Below are positions 1-8,524 of a stretch of DNA of 11,182 nucleotides, piece after piece. A program made the position numbers and the translations under genes. Source of the DNA: an uncultured Porphyromonadaceae bacterium (GTDB lineage: Bacteria; Bacteroidota; Bacteroidia; Bacteroidales; Muribaculaceae); the NCBI GenBank assembly GCA_900555165.1, contig USKE01000043.1:1-11182 (forward strand), read 5' to 3'. Under the pieces are notes generated by a model. It was not told where the DNA came from. It made no database searches and was given only the letters and a program-made list of their open reading frames with translations. How positions within the stretch are numbered: position 1 is the stretch's first letter; each line of letters begins with the position of its first letter.

Positions 1-35
1 TTGTAGCCGCCGGGATTATACTGGTTGGTGTCCAT
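1..35 (-). CDS. Partial ORF, N-terminus only, unknown product
   Basis: Reading the minus strand from 35 gives an ATG followed by ten more codons without a stop, MDTNQYNPGGY and an incomplete codon, before the window ends. It begins 35 bases after the stop of the membrane protein upstream on the same strand, and the spacer (36-70) is AT-rich with no hairpin, so the two could share a transcript. No Shine-Dalgarno and no TAnnTTTG element is seen just ahead of it. Eleven residues are too few to name a family. The Asn/Tyr/Gly/Pro-rich start only suggests a soluble N-terminal tail. It may also be a chance ORF. Confidence 0.4.
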   Translation of the reverse strand, partial: MDTNQYNPGGY

Positions 36-70
36 AATATGTAGCTTTTGCGGATTAATTTATTCTACGG

Positions 71-1279
71 TTAGGGGCGGGCAGGTCTGCTGTCAGGCTG
101 CGGCCGGTCGGTTTCGTGCGCGCCCATGCGACGGGTCTTGCGTTTGTCGGCGGCGATGAGGATGGCTGTCACGATGCCCAGCGCCACGAGCAGTATGGTC
201 TGCACGCCGATGAGCAGGTTGCCGAAAGCCGCCGCGTTGACCTGGAAGGTCTCTCGGGCACCGGCCGTGGCCAACATCGCCGCCGGGGCGAAGATGCGCA
301 GGGCGAAGATCATGGTGATCTGGTAGGGGCCGATGCCGCCGTTAGAGGGCACCCCCATCGAGATGCTTGTCAGCACCATGCACACCAGCCCCGCCGTGGC
401 TCCGTGCAGGCCGATGATTTCGCGCGTGAAGGGGAAGGCGAAGAACGCCACATAGAGCTGCATGTAATAGCAGCCCCATATCAGGACCGTCAGCAACAGC
501 CAGCGCCCTTTGTGGTTCATCGACACTATCGAGGCGAAACCGCCCCAGAACCCTTTTATGAACTGACGTATCTTTCGGGTCAGCGGGTTGCGCACATACT
601 TGAAAAAAATCCATGTTCCGCCGATAACCGCCACGATTCCGGCCCACAGCCAGGGTGATGAGGCCAGCTCGGCCAGCCGCCGGTAGGCGTCGGGATAGGT
701 GCGCACGAAATCGGCGATGGGGCCGTATGCTATCAGCAGTGTGGCCGCCGAGAGCAGCATCACGGTCAGCGTGTCGGCAAGCCGGTCGGCCACCATCGAC
801 CCGAACACCTCCGAGAATCCGGCGCGCTGGCGGTAGGCTATGTAGCCCGACCGCCACACCTCGCCCAGGCGCGGAAACAGCAGGTTCACCGCGTAAGTGC
901 CGAAGATGCTGTAGCAGAGTATGTGCAGCGGAGCGCGCACGCCTATGGCCCTGAGCTGTATGCCCCAGCGCATGGCTCTGAACACCATGGCCGCCACGCC
1001 CAGCGCGAGGTTCAGCGCTATGAAACGGAAGTCGCATTGCGAGCGCACCACCTCCACTACCTCGGCCGGGTCGATATCCTTGAAAAGTATCCAGCACAGA
1101 CCCACGCTTACGGCAAACGGTATCACGATTTTCAGCACCTTGGTCAGCAGGCCGCGTCTGCGGTCTTTCACGGCCTCGGGGGCATGCGACAGCGCGGCGC
1201 CGTCGTCCGTCGGGGCGCCGGTGCCGGAAGCGCCCGGTGTCACGGGCGCGGCATGTGTGTCTGGCTTGACAATGGTCAT
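71..1279 (-). CDS. UPF0104 / LPG_synthase_TM-family integral membrane protein, possible lipid flippase-like
   Basis: The 402-residue protein has a hydrophilic Ala/Pro/Thr-rich N-terminus (about 1-45), roughly eight hydrophobic segments (near 48-66, 86-104, 120-137, 170-186, 209-227, 259-282, 294-312 and 350-377) and a basic C-terminal tail. Family signatures are the NLLFPRLGEVWR segment at 132-143, ADRLADT at 164-170 and the Gly-rich PSNGGIGPYQ at 311-320. This is the membrane domain found in MprF and in stand-alone YbhN/AglD-type proteins, which are thought to move or support lipid-linked substrates in the inner membrane. No aminoacyl-transferase domain follows, so lysyl-phosphatidylglycerol synthesis itself is not supported. 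The substrate is unknown. ATG at 1279 is chosen because a strong promoter ends about 20 bases upstream. It is divergent from the AraC-type regulator, and a short minus-strand ORF follows it. Confidence 0.85.
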   Translation of the reverse strand: MTIVKPDTHAAPVTPGASGTGAPTDDGAALSHAPEAVKDRRRGLLTKVLKIVIPFAVSVGLCWILFKDIDPAEVVEVVRSQCDFRFIALNLALGVAAMVFRAMRWGIQLRAIGVRAPLHILCYSIFGTYAVNLLFPRLGEVWRSGYIAYRQRAGFSEVFGSMVADRLADTLTVMLLSAATLLIAYGPIADFVRTYPDAYRRLAELASSPWLWAGIVAVIGGTWIFFKYVRNPLTRKIRQFIKGFWGGFASIVSMNHKGRWLLLTVLIWGCYYMQLYVAFFAFPFTREIIGLHGATAGLVCMVLTSISMGVPSNGGIGPYQITMIFALRIFAPAAMLATAGARETFQVNAAAFGNLLIGVQTILLVALGIVTAILIAADKRKTRRMGAHETDRPQPDSRPARP

Positions 1280-1299
1280 TGCACAAGGTTACTTTCTCG

Positions 1300-1331
1300 C
1301 AAAGATACACACAAAAGCGCTTGAAACCAAA
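1300..1331 (-). promoter_or_regulatory. Bacteroidota-type promoter for the membrane protein gene
   Basis: On the minus strand, TTTG (1328-1331) and TATCTTTG (1300-1307) are separated by 20 bases. This matches the Bacteroidota sigma-ABfr consensus TTTG-N19-20-TAnnTTTG in full. Transcription would start near 1293, leaving an untranslated leader of only about 14 bases before the ATG at 1279. Confidence 0.75.
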
Positions 1332-1456
1332 ACGGAGGGACAAAAAACCGTTGCCGGCACTGGTCGCGAGCGGCCGCGGATGTGAGATTTCGGCCGTTGA
1401 TTGGCAGAAAAGTCGTTTTTGTTCCGAAACTGCGGCAAAATCCTGGAATATTTCAC

Positions 1457-1464
1457 TAATTTTG
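1457..1464 (+). promoter_or_regulatory. Promoter -7 element (TAATTTTG) for the AraC-family gene
   Basis: TAATTTTG is a full match to TAnnTTTG, 24 bases before the ATG at 1489. No good TTTG lies 19-20 bases upstream (the bases there are GGCA), so the -33 half is weak. This could mean the gene is weakly expressed or depends on an activator. Confidence 0.55.
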
Positions 1465-1488
1465 CCGTGATAAATCACAGCGCGAGTC

Positions 1489-2412
1489 ATGAAGAAAACA
1501 GAAAAGCCGCAGATTGTGGGCATCGAGGAGATTTCAATGGATATCGCCTCGATGCAGCCCATCAAGTCGCTGTCGCAGGATTACAGCCATCTGGCCGAAG
1601 ACTATATCGTGTCGCACATAACATCGAAGAGCCCGCATCTGTCGGGCGACATCGTGAGGCGTTTCGACGGCATGACCATCATCATCCTGGTCAAGGGGCA
1701 CATCAAGCTCACCGTAAACCTCGAGGAGGTGCATATAAAGCCATGCTCGATAGCCTTCATCACCCCCGACACCTATTTCTCGCCGGGCATCGTGTCGGGG
1801 CAGGAGGTCGAGGCTTACCTGCTGTTCATGTCAAACAAGTTCATCCGCGACGTAAACATCGACCTGAACGCCATAAACTCGAACCTCTTCACCACGCGCA
1901 AGACCGTGCTGCGCCTGCGCCCCGAGCGCGTGCAGCTGCTCATCAAGTATTTCGACCTGCTGCATATCACCGCCAACGAAGAGAACAGCTATACCCGGCT
2001 CACGGCTCGCGCCTTGGTCACCGCCGCCGGCTATCAGGTCATGGCCTTCGGCGAGGAGGCCGCCCAGAAAGATATCCTGGGGCAGCCCCGCTCGCGTCGC
2101 ACCACCTATGTGCGCACCTTCCTCACGCTCGTGCGCAACCATTACCGCAAGGAACGTGCCATCGGTTTCTATGCCGACAAGATGTTCATCTCGCCCAAAT
2201 ACCTCTCGATGATCATCAAGGAGGCCACAGGCAAGTCGGCCGCCGAGTGGATCGACCAGTATGTGATTCAGGAGGCCAAGAACCTGCTGCGCTATTCGGG
2301 CAAGAACGTGCAGCAGATTGCCTACGAGCTCAATTTCACCAACCAGTCGTCGTTCGGCAAATACTTCAAGCACCTTGTCGGCATGTCGCCCACGCGGTTC
2401 CAGAACACCTGA
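1489..2412 (+). CDS. AraC-family transcriptional regulator
   Basis: The 307-residue protein has an N-terminal effector/dimer region with a cupin-like strand pattern (about 60-110) and a C-terminal AraC/XylS DNA-binding domain from about 207 to 307. The first helix-turn-helix starts near 225 (IGFYADKMFISPKYLSMIIK). The second starts near 273 (NVQQIAYELNFTNQSSFGKY) and is followed by the typical GMSPTRF ending, so the DNA-binding half is intact. Residues 40-200 are not specific enough to predict a ligand. No membrane segment is seen, so it should act in the cytoplasm. ATG at 1489 follows a -7 element at a normal distance. It is transcribed away from the membrane protein gene and ends before a probable terminator. 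Targets are unknown; self-control or the divergent gene are the usual possibilities. Confidence 0.92.
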   Translation: MKKTEKPQIVGIEEISMDIASMQPIKSLSQDYSHLAEDYIVSHITSKSPHLSGDIVRRFDGMTIIILVKGHIKLTVNLEEVHIKPCSIAFITPDTYFSPGIVSGQEVEAYLLFMSNKFIRDVNIDLNAINSNLFTTRKTVLRLRPERVQLLIKYFDLLHITANEENSYTRLTARALVTAAGYQVMAFGEEAAQKDILGQPRSRRTTYVRTFLTLVRNHYRKERAIGFYADKMFISPKYLSMIIKEATGKSAAEWIDQYVIQEAKNLLRYSGKNVQQIAYELNFTNQSSFGKYFKHLVGMSPTRFQNT

Positions 2413-2444
2413 CCGGCGTCGGCTCCGGCGCTTTCACCCGTCTT

Positions 2445-2502
2445 GCCCGGCGCCGCGCGTGGTGTTAACGCGGCACCGGGGCGTTGGTAATTTGTTTTTT
2501 TT
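2445..2502 (+). terminator. Probable Rho-independent terminator after the AraC gene
   Basis: Arms 2445-2457 and 2469-2482 pair over about 12 GC-rich base pairs with one C-A mismatch (2451/2475) and one bulged G (2478), closing an 11-base loop. A T-run of eight follows at 2495-2502. The T-run begins 12 bases past the hairpin, further than in a classical terminator, which lowers confidence. The region overlaps the promoter of the next gene. Confidence 0.5.
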
Positions 2503-2513
2503 GCGTAACTTTG
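2483..2513 (+). promoter_or_regulatory. Promoter for the aminotransferase-tyrS-lptD run
   Basis: TAACTTTG (2506-2513) matches TAnnTTTG completely. GTTG (2483-2486), one base off TTTG, sits exactly 19 bases upstream. The start codon at 2533 lies 19 bases past the -7 element. It is the only convincing promoter found between 2413 and 8166. Confidence 0.7.
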
Positions 2514-2532
2514 CCTGAAAATTACAGGTATT

Positions 2533-3753
2533 ATGAGCAACTCACGGATTTCTCGGAGAATACAGTCGCTCGCCGCCTCTGCAACATTGGCTATGTCGCA
2601 GAAGAGCAGCGAGTTGCGCGCCAGCGGCGTGGATGTGATAAACCTCTCGGTCGGCGAGCCCGATTTCGCTACCCCCGACAATATCAAGGAGGCGGCCAAG
2701 CGTGCCATCGACGAGAACTACACCCACTACTCGCCCGTACCGGGCTATATGTCGCTCCGCAAGGCCATAGCCGATGCCCTGGCCCGTGAGCTGAATGTCG
2801 TCTACGACCCGGCACAGATCGTGGTCAGCGGCGGCGCCAAGCAGTCGCTCAGCAATGCCGTGCTCTCGCTCGTGAACGAGGGTGACGAGGTGGTGATTCC
2901 CATGCCCGCATGGGTCAGCTATGTCGAGATGGTCAAGCTCGCCGGCGGCACCGCCGTTGCCGTCGAGGCCGGCATAGATCAGGATTTCAAGATCACCCCC
3001 GCACAGCTCGAAAGCGCCATCACCGGGCGCACCTCGCTGGTGATGCTCTGCTCGCCCTCGAACCCCTCGGGCGCCGTCTACAGCCGCGAGGAACTGCGCG
3101 GGCTGGTCGACGTGCTCGTGCGTCATCCGCGCGTCTCGGTCATCTCCGACGAGATCTACCGTCACATCAATTACGTCGGCGGATGCGCCTCGCTCACCGA
3201 GTTCCCCGAGATCGCCGACCGCCTGGTGCTGGTCAACGGCGTCTCGAAGGCATACGCCATGACCGGCTGGCGCATCGGTTTCGCCGCCGCTCCGCTTGAG
3301 ATCGCCAAGGCGATGTCGAAACTCCAGGGGCAGACCACCTCGGGCTGTTCGTCGATAGCCCAGAAAGCCGCCGAAGAGGCCTACAACGGCCCGCAGGAGT
3401 CGGTCGAGACAATGCGCCGCGCCTTTGAGCGCCGCCGCGACCTGGTGGTCGACCTCGCCCGTCAGATTCCCGGCCTGAAGTTCAACGTGCCGCAGGGCGC
3501 TTTCTACCTCTTCCCCGAGGTGAAGGCCTTCCTGGGCAAGAGTTACCGCATCGAGGGCGACACCGTGGCCGAAGGCACCGTCAACACCGACTCTGACCTG
3601 GCCATGTACCTGCTCGAACACGCCCATGTGGCCACCGTGGCAGGCTCGGCGTTCGGTCTGCCCGGCTATATCCGCCTCAGCTACGCCGCCTCTGACGAGC
3701 AGCTCGCCGAGGCCATGGAGCGCATCCGCGTGGCCCTGGCACGCCTGTCCTGA
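2533..3753 (+). CDS. PLP-dependent aminotransferase, class I, aspartate aminotransferase subgroup I-beta
   Basis: The 406-residue protein follows the Thermus-type aspartate aminotransferase along its whole length. Visible landmarks are VGEPDF near the N-terminus, SGGAKQSL near 100 (PLP phosphate region), Asn177 in SPSNPSGAVY, Asp206 and Tyr209 in ISDEIYRH, the Schiff-base Lys239 in SKAYAMTGWRIGF, and the carboxylate-binding Arg381 in YIRLSYA. It should swap amino groups between aspartate or a related amino acid and 2-oxoglutarate in the cytoplasm. An extra hydrophilic stretch around 335-350 is longer than in the Thermus enzyme. Some subgroup members also use prephenate, but at the position of the Thermus N-terminal QAMK lysine this protein has Ala14, so that role is doubtful. 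It is first in a probable operon with tyrS. Exact substrate range is not readable from sequence. Confidence 0.92.
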   Translation: MSNSRISRRIQSLAASATLAMSQKSSELRASGVDVINLSVGEPDFATPDNIKEAAKRAIDENYTHYSPVPGYMSLRKAIADALARELNVVYDPAQIVVSGGAKQSLSNAVLSLVNEGDEVVIPMPAWVSYVEMVKLAGGTAVAVEAGIDQDFKITPAQLESAITGRTSLVMLCSPSNPSGAVYSREELRGLVDVLVRHPRVSVISDEIYRHINYVGGCASLTEFPEIADRLVLVNGVSKAYAMTGWRIGFAAAPLEIAKAMSKLQGQTTSGCSSIAQKAAEEAYNGPQESVETMRRAFERRRDLVVDLARQIPGLKFNVPQGAFYLFPEVKAFLGKSYRIEGDTVAEGTVNTDSDLAMYLLEHAHVATVAGSAFGLPGYIRLSYAASDEQLAEAMERIRVALARLS

Positions 3754-3807
3754 CCGCGTAAAACACAACAACAAGCATATAATCAAGCATATCACCGCCA
3801 TCTTACA

Positions 3808-5106
<1,299 letters not shown>

Positions 5107-5130
5107 CATACTGTCGGCCGGATCTGACAC

Positions 5131-8100
5131 TTGCGTAGCAACAGTCTTTACATATTGCTCATCTTCGCTGCCAGCCTCGTTGCGGGAAACCTTTTCTCAC
5201 GCGACGGGGCCGCCGCGTCATACAGTGTGAACTTCGCTGACTCCATCAGCCGTTTCGCCGACACCGAGGGGCTTCCCCCCATCCTTGACCGCGACGAGGC
5301 CCGCGACCGTGCCCGTCGCGCCCGCCAGGCCGCCGAGGCCGCCCGCCGCGACCAGATTCACGACGGCCTCACCGACACCGACTCGCTCAACACCGTGGTC
5401 TCGGTGCGCCCCCCGGAAACCGCCCCCGCGGATACCACAGGCGCCTCAGCCACCACCCCCGGGGCCTCTGTTACCGCCCCCGGGGCCTCAGATGCCCTGA
5501 CTGTGGCGCCTGACGAAGTCGGCGCTCCCCTCGATACCCTGCACGCCCCCTCCGATACCCCGGCTCTCACCCAAGGTGCCCCCGCCCCGGTCTCGGCCCT
5601 CCCGGCCGCCCCGTCGCCTATCCGCCGCGAGAAGGTTGACCTCGACAACCAGGTCACATTCTCATGCACCGACTCGATGGTGATGATAGGGCGCCGCATG
5701 ACCTACATGTACGGCGACGGCAAGGTTGACTACGGCGACCTGAAACTGCAGGCCGCCGACATCGCCCTCGATCTCGAGAACTCAGAGGTAGAGGCCGCCG
5801 GCGTGCTCGACTCGGTGGGCGACCTGCAGGGGCGCCCCATCTTCCAGCAGGGGGGCTCTGAGTACGAGTCAGAGACGATGCGCTATAACTTCAAGTCGAA
5901 ACGCGGCTACATCACCAACGTGGCCACGCAGCAGGGCGAAGGCTACCTTACCGGCGGCACCACCAAAAAGACCGAGGGTGACGACTATTACATCGAGAAC
6001 GGTCGCTACTCGACCTGCGACGACCATGAGCATCCGCACTTCTACCTGCAGCTCACCCGCGCCAAGGTGCGCCCCAAGAAGAATATCGTAACCGGCCCGG
6101 CCTACATGGTGCTGGCCGGCCTCCCCCTGCCCATTGCCGTGCCGTTCGGCTACTTCCCCTTCAGCGACAAGTATGCCTCGGGTATCATCGTGCCCACCTT
6201 CGGCGATGACTACAACCGCGGTTTCTACCTCTCTGACGGCGGCTACTACTTCGCCATAAACGATTATGTTGACCTCGCCCTCACCGGCGAGATCTATACT
6301 AAGGGCTCATGGGGCCTCTCGGCGCAGTCAACCTATAACAAGCGCTACAAGTTCTCGGGCAATTTCAACATCAACTACCTCAAGTCGATCTACGGCGAGA
6401 AGGGTGATCCCGACTACTCCTCGTCGACCAACTTCCAGGTTGTCTGGAGCCACAGCCAGGACTCGAAGGCCAACCCCAACATGAGTCTTTCGGCCTCGGT
6501 GAACTTCACCACCTCGGGATACTCGCGCAACAACGTCAACTCATATTACTCGTCGGCCTTCACCGAGAACACCAAGTCGTCGACGGTCAACCTCACTTAC
6601 CGTTTCCCGCAGTCGAAGTGGTCGCTGTCAACGTCGCTCAACATCACACAGCGCACGCAGGATTCCACGCTGGCCGTATCGTTCCCCAACCTCACGGTCA
6701 CTATGTCGCAGACCTACCCGTTCAAGCGCAAGCATCCGGTGGGCGCCGAGCGCTGGTACGAGAAGATACGCCTCTCGTATTCGGGCCAGCTGCAGAACTC
6801 GCTCACCGCTAAACAGGACGAGTTTTTCAAGAAATCGCTCATCAAGGACTGGCGCAACGGCATGAAACACTATGTGCCCATTTCGGCCACGTTCTCGGTG
6901 TTCAAGTATATCAACCTCACCCCGTCGATCAACCTTACCGATCGCATGTACACCCAGAAGGTGCGCCGCCAGTGGGACCCCGCCGCCTCGGCCGAGGTGT
7001 GCGACACCACCTACAGTTTCTATAACGTCTGGGACTTCCAGGCCTCGGTGGCCCTTGATACCAAGCTGTACATGTTCTGGCAGCCGTTGCCGTTCCTGGG
7101 CGACAGGGTGAAGATGATACGCCACGTCATTACCCCCACGGTGTCGTTCACCGGCGCGCCCGATTTCGGCTCGTCGTGGTTCGGTTACTACGGCAGTTAC
7201 TCGTACACCGACCCCAACGGCGTCATCCAGCAGAGGCAGTATTCAATGTTCCCCAACGCCCTGTTCGGCGTGCCCAACAGGGGAAAGACCGGGTCAGTCT
7301 CTCTCTCCCTGGCCAACAACGTGGAGATGAAGGTCAAGTCTGACAACGACTCGATAGGCGAGCGCAAGATCTCGCTCATCGAGAACTTCACCGTATCGCA
7401 GAGCTACAACTTCGCCGCCGACTCGCTGCGCTGGTCGAACATCAACACCTCGCTTCTGCTCAGGCTCACCAAGTCATTCAACCTCTCGCTGTCGGCCACA
7501 TGGGATGTCTACACCTACGCCCTGAACTCGGCCGGTAACCCCGTGCGCGTCAACCGCACGCGCCTGCAGGCCGGCAAGGGGCTGGGACGCCTGTCGTCGA
7601 CCGGTACCTCATTCTCATATACCTTCAACAACGACACCTTCCGCAAGAAGAAGAGCGCCGACGACAAGGATTCCGGAAAGAAAGGAAATAACAACGGCGG
7701 CAACGACAACTGGGACAGCCCCGATGACCTGCCGGGCGACAACCCGTCGGGCGGCGGGGGCGGAAACGACGACCTTGTGCTCGACTCTGACGGCTACATG
7801 GCCTGGAAAGTGCCATGGAGCCTTTCGGTGAACTATTCTGTAAACTATTCTTACGGGTCGTTCAACCCGCGCAAGATGGAATACAACGGCAAGATCACCC
7901 AGAACCTGTCGCTGTCGGGCAACATACGCCCCACCAAAAACTGGCAGATCTCGGCCTCGGCGTCATATAACTTCGACACCCACAAGATCGCCTATATGAA
8001 CCTGAACATCTCGCGCGACCTGCACTGTTTCACCATGCGTGCCTCGGTGATTCCCGTAGGTCCGTACAAGAGCTACAACTTCCATATAGCCGTGAAATCG

Positions 8101-8166
8101 TCACTGCTCTCAGACCTCAAGTATGACAAGCGCTCGTCGCGCTCAAACGGCATCAGCTGGTATTGA
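5131..8166 (+). CDS. lptD: LptD-like outer-membrane LPS-assembly protein (TTG start)
   Basis: The 1011-residue protein starts with a signal peptide (hydrophobic 6-21, likely cut near AAA-S at 29/30). An Ala/Pro/Thr-rich linker (about 73-165) follows, then a beta-jellyroll of the OstA/LptD type (about 168-300) and a long beta-barrel of alternating Ser/Thr/aromatic strands ending in Tyr1011, as outer-membrane barrels often do. LptD accepts lipopolysaccharide from the periplasmic Lpt bridge and inserts it into the outer leaflet with the lipoprotein LptE; no lptE gene is seen here. A Lys/Asp/Asn/Gly-rich segment at 839-889 probably forms a loop. The mature protein has four cysteines: 179, 296, 624 and 966. 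An in-frame TGA at 5125-5127 and no in-frame ATG for some 180 codons force the TTG start. It lies 24 bases after tyrS. The family call is firm; the symbol rests on distant similarity. Confidence 0.88.
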   Translation: MRSNSLYILLIFAASLVAGNLFSRDGAAASYSVNFADSISRFADTEGLPPILDRDEARDRARRARQAAEAARRDQIHDGLTDTDSLNTVVSVRPPETAPADTTGASATTPGASVTAPGASDALTVAPDEVGAPLDTLHAPSDTPALTQGAPAPVSALPAAPSPIRREKVDLDNQVTFSCTDSMVMIGRRMTYMYGDGKVDYGDLKLQAADIALDLENSEVEAAGVLDSVGDLQGRPIFQQGGSEYESETMRYNFKSKRGYITNVATQQGEGYLTGGTTKKTEGDDYYIENGRYSTCDDHEHPHFYLQLTRAKVRPKKNIVTGPAYMVLAGLPLPIAVPFGYFPFSDKYASGIIVPTFGDDYNRGFYLSDGGYYFAINDYVDLALTGEIYTKGSWGLSAQSTYNKRYKFSGNFNINYLKSIYGEKGDPDYSSSTNFQVVWSHSQDSKANPNMSLSASVNFTTSGYSRNNVNSYYSSAFTENTKSSTVNLTYRFPQSKWSLSTSLNITQRTQDSTLAVSFPNLTVTMSQTYPFKRKHPVGAERWYEKIRLSYSGQLQNSLTAKQDEFFKKSLIKDWRNGMKHYVPISATFSVFKYINLTPSINLTDRMYTQKVRRQWDPAASAEVCDTTYSFYNVWDFQASVALDTKLYMFWQPLPFLGDRVKMIRHVITPTVSFTGAPDFGSSWFGYYGSYSYTDPNGVIQQRQYSMFPNALFGVPNRGKTGSVSLSLANNVEMKVKSDNDSIGERKISLIENFTVSQSYNFAADSLRWSNINTSLLLRLTKSFNLSLSATWDVYTYALNSAGNPVRVNRTRLQAGKGLGRLSSTGTSFSYTFNNDTFRKKKSADDKDSGKKGNNNGGNDNWDSPDDLPGDNPSGGGGGNDDLVLDSDGYMAWKVPWSLSVNYSVNYSYGSFNPRKMEYNGKITQNLSLSGNIRPTKNWQISASASYNFDTHKIAYMNLNISRDLHCFTMRASVIPVGPYKSYNFHIAVKSSLLSDLKYDKRSSRSNGISWY
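5440..5496 (+). repeat. 21-bp in-frame tandem repeat in the lptD linker
   Basis: Two full 21-base units (5440-5460 and 5461-5481) and a partial third (5482-5496) encode GASATTP, GASVTAP and GASDA. The units differ at several bases, so the duplication is not recent. They lie in the Pro/Ala/Thr linker just after the signal peptide region. Confidence 0.75.
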
Positions 8167-8303
8167 AAAATTGATATGACTTTATTGTTGGGGCACGCTG
8201 GTGTTTTTGTCCGAAAAGTGTTAAAACATGCTCAAAAACATGGTTTAAATATGTGAATTAACGTATTTTAACTATTGGGGGGGTAAAAACGGGCGTTTTA
8301 TTG

Positions 8304-8311
8304 TACTTTTG
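8304..8311 (+). promoter_or_regulatory. Candidate promoter -7 element (TACTTTTG)
   Basis: TACTTTTG fully matches TAnnTTTG. The position 19 bases upstream reads GGGT (8281-8284), so no proper -33 element is present; an ATTG at 8274-8277 is too far away. Transcription would begin near 8318, some 280 bases before the sialidase start. It is the best promoter-like site between lptD and the sialidase. Confidence 0.5.
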
Positions 8312-8337
8312 CATGACTTTAATACGGATGCACAAAA

Positions 8338-8357
8338 GATAACGCAATATCGTTATT
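8338..8357 (+). other. Small stem-loop in the sialidase leader
   Basis: ATAACG (8339-8344) pairs with CGTTAT (8351-8356) around the loop CAATAT, and a G-T pair extends it by one. Three Ts follow. The stem is short and AT-rich, so it is weak as a terminator. It sits about 20 bases past the predicted transcription start. Confidence 0.35.
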
Positions 8358-8405
8358 TTCTGTCCGGATTAATCTACACCGCGGCGGCATCGCACCCGCC
8401 ACAAA

Positions 8406-8419
8406 GGCGCGAAGGCGCC
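8406..8419 (+). other. GC-rich GAAG-loop hairpin in the sialidase leader
   Basis: GGCGC (8406-8410) and GCGCC (8415-8419) form a perfect five-base stem with the tetraloop GAAG. There is no T-tract after it. It could be a stable RNA element in the leader, or chance in GC-rich DNA. Confidence 0.35.
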
Positions 8420-8497
8420 GAATACGGTTTTAAGTGCAAATGACCACTGCTCCGCGCACACGGGCTGACATCACATCTTTTAAGCCTGTATCTACAA

Positions 8498-8524
8498 CAT
8501 ATATCCTCCATATCCAAAACATAT
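8498..8524. repeat. Three CATAT pentamers phased by 11 bp
   Basis: CATAT occurs at 8498-8502, 8509-8513 and 8520-8524, with starts exactly 11 bases apart, so all three would face the same side of the helix. Outside the pentamers the units are not alike. The block ends about 70 bases before the sialidase ATG. Confidence 0.5.

Larger units (their letters stand above)
1280..1488. promoter_or_regulatory. Divergent intergenic region between membrane protein and AraC regulator
   Basis: These 209 bases contain outward-facing promoters at both ends. Between them lie two copies of the palindrome CGGCCG (1371-1376 and 1391-1396) whose starts are 20 bp apart, about two helical turns. That could be a regulator site, although CGGCCG is common in GC-rich DNA. 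No coding potential beyond shadow frames and no hairpin terminator is visible. The arrangement would let the AraC-type protein control both genes, but nothing in the sequence proves it. Confidence 0.5.

Noticed and set aside
342..1565. Minus-strand ORF of 407 codons overlapping the membrane protein gene
   Set aside because: It is in another frame of a real gene and runs through the divergent promoter region into the AraC gene. Arg/Ala/His-rich low-quality composition.
1401..2468. Plus-strand ORF of 355 codons overlapping the AraC gene
   Set aside because: Out-of-frame shadow; the 1489-2412 frame holds both helix-turn-helix motifs.
3772..3792. Direct repeat CAAGCATAT twice between the aminotransferase and tyrS
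   Set aside because: Two nine-base copies 12 bases apart in an AT-rich gap, with no promoter or hairpin linked to them. Probably chance.
8224..8247. Possible terminator for lptD built on two CATG words
   Set aside because: Only a few base pairs with a bulge and no proper T-tract; too weak to call.
8313..8342. Nine-residue upstream ORF (MTLIRMHKR) after the -7 element
   Set aside because: Its ATG lies ahead of the predicted transcription start, so it would not be in the transcript.
8427..8450. GACCACTGC stretch resembling part of a cobalamin riboswitch
   Set aside because: The B12-box and the other conserved core segments are missing, and a sialidase is not an expected target.
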